Shown here: piece by piece, positions 63,025-64,000 of the stretch
Layout of the letters: every line of letters begins with the position of its first letter
Numbering within the stretch: the first letter of the stretch is position 1
NCBI RefSeq assembly: GCF_020523625.1
Contig: NZ_JAJAQH010000006.1
Span: 806,001 to 870,000, forward strand
Direction of reading: 5' to 3'
Origin: Methylovorus menthalis
GTDB taxonomy: Bacteria > Pseudomonadota > Gammaproteobacteria > Burkholderiales > Methylophilaceae
DNA length: 64,000 nt
Program-made: the position numbers and the translations under genes
The notes under the pieces: model-generated
The model's database searches: none
Told to the model about the DNA's origin: nothing
The model's input: the letters and a program-made list of their open reading frames with translations, nothing else

Positions 63025-64000
63025 TCAGGCTTGATCCGGCTTGGCAATAGTAAGTATTGCACCCGGCACAATACGCGAGCCGCTTATCTTGTTCCAGCGT
63101 TGCAACTCATCACGGGCGACATCGAATTTTCTGGCGATGCTTTCAAGGGTGTCGCCACGTTGTACGATGTAGCGCTGCTTCTTTTTGCTCGACACAAGCT
63201 TGGTCTTGCTAATCTCTGCCTTGCGGTTTGCCGAGCTGGCAACAACGGTTTTGTTGATAGACGCGGGGCCAGAAGCTACGTTCAGTATCTGGCCGGGTTT
63301 CAGTTTAGAGGACTTTAACTGATTTTGCGCCATCAGCTGCTGTGTGGATAATTTGTAGCGTTTTGCAATGCTTAGCAGGGTGTCATTGCCGCTTACCTTG
63401 TGGCGAATAATCTGCGTGGGTTCAGCTTTTGCAATGGCGGGTTCTGCGACATCCACATGTTCCGCCAGCACAATGTTGGCATCGGCTTTGCCGCCGTTAT
63501 CCATTGGCACCAGCAACGGTCTTGCCATGATCAGGTTGTCGCGCGAAGGCAGATCATTCACATTGCGCAACTCAGCCAGAGGGATACCGAATTTGCGGGC
63601 GATATTGGCCATGCGTTCGCCACGCTTGGCATGATAGGTCTGCCAGCTGACCAGCGGCTTGTCGTATGCCTCAAGATTGGTCTTGAACGTTTCTGCAGCA
63701 CCTATGGGCAACAGGATTTCGTGCGCGCTTCCGCTAGCGGTCAATACCGGGCGGTTGTATTCGGGGTTCAGGGAAGAAAACTCTTCAAATGAGATTTCTG
63801 CCAGTTTGGCCGCTAAGTGAGCATCAATTTGCTGGGGTGCGGTGACCTTGGTGAAATAAGGCCGGTTAGGGATGCTCTGGATATTCAAGCCGTAGAGTTC
63901 GGGATTGGTCATGATATTTTTGACCGCTTGCAGCTTGGGAACGTAATTTCGGGTTTCGGGAGGAAGGGGCAAACTATTGTAATCGGTCGGCAGGCCTTGC
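63025..64000 (-). CDS. mltD: MltD-like lytic transglycosylase, C-terminal part with three LysM domains (runs off the window)
   Basis: The frame is open to the right edge: codons before 63972 read QGLPTDYNSLPLPPETRNYV, which is the end of the MltD/Slt catalytic domain, so the TTG at 63972 is not the start. Three LysM modules follow: YHAKRGERMANIARKFGIPL, RHKVSGNDTLLSIAKRYKLS and IVQRGDTLESIARKFDVARD. LysM binds peptidoglycan, and the missing N-terminal domain cleaves it. It is the first visible gene of a run with the ABC transporter genes. Confidence 0.9.
   Translation of the reverse strand, partial: QGLPTDYNSLPLPPETRNYVPKLQAVKNIMTNPELYGLNIQSIPNRPYFTKVTAPQQIDAHLAAKLAEISFEEFSSLNPEYNRPVLTASGSAHEILLPIGAAETFKTNLEAYDKPLVSWQTYHAKRGERMANIARKFGIPLAELRNVNDLPSRDNLIMARPLLVPMDNGGKADANIVLAEHVDVAEPAIAKAEPTQIIRHKVSGNDTLLSIAKRYKLSTQQLMAQNQLKSSKLKPGQILNVASGPASINKTVVASSANRKAEISKTKLVSSKKKQRYIVQRGDTLESIARKFDVARDELQRWNKISGSRIVPGAILTIAKPDQA

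Noticed and set aside
1-64000. Mobile elements, prophage or CRISPR
   Set aside because: No transposase, integrase, terminal repeats or regularly spaced repeats were seen, and the two tRNA regions show no attachment-site duplications.

Overview
The window reads as chromosomal DNA of a methylotrophic betaproteobacterium of the Methylophilaceae type (Methylobacillus-like). This rests on gene content: PQQ biosynthesis (cofactor of methanol dehydrogenase), a tetrahydromethanopterin (H4MPT)-linked formaldehyde oxidation pathway, and the key enzymes of the ribulose monophosphate (RuMP) cycle. Housekeeping blocks in typical proteobacterial order (tRNA-Leu, tig, clpP, clpX, lon, hupB, tRNA-Val, tRNA-Asp, ppiD, fabI) also fit. 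No prophage, transposase, CRISPR array or plasmid function was seen. The window looks like core genome with an archaeal-type C1 island.

Layout. 1-6065: the end of a GGDEF protein, hisC and a DAHP synthase, then pqqABCDE with two perfect hairpins between pqqA and pqqB. 6105-9734: a Bcr/CflA efflux protein, recQ and a 7Fe ferredoxin. 9846-17114: an assimilatory sulfate reduction operon (TauE-like, cysI, DUF934, cysH of the APS reductase type, cysD, cysN), divergent from a CysB regulator. 17119-21166: a DUF302 protein, a HerA/YjgR-like ATPase, a DUF4124 protein, YigZ and an OmpA-like lipoprotein.

21306-41857 is the C1 island. fhcBADC (formyltransferase/hydrolase) is divergent from a beta-RFAP synthase gene, which is followed by mtdB, an ATP-grasp gene, mch, a RimK-like ATP-grasp gene and a CitG-like gene. 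Next come tal, hps, phi, fae and a second fae-like gene, each with its own strong ribosome site and mostly separated by hairpins or terminators. Last come a HisA-like gene and, divergent from it, a tight run of ATP-grasp ligase, ASKHA-fold protein, pabB, amino-acid-kinase and pterin dehydratase genes that resembles a methylofuran/H4MPT biosynthesis set. Formaldehyde therefore has both fates encoded side by side: capture by Hps/Phi for assimilation, and Fae-MtdB-Mch-Fhc oxidation to formate, with genes for making the cofactors close by.

41854-49442 holds a diguanylate cyclase with a PilJ-type sensor, an RND/HlyD/TolC efflux operon and a small conserved-looking protein. 49741-58413 is the tRNA, protein quality control and HU block. 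58582-64000 holds fabI, two ABC permeases, a peptide-type binding lipoprotein and the LysM end of an MltD-like transglycosylase that runs off the window.

The points I would look at first are the cofactor-gene set around 36664-41857, the structured leader in front of tal, the pqqA-pqqB hairpins, the divergent second Fae, and the in-frame stop without a normal start codon between mtdB and its downstream ATP-grasp gene.
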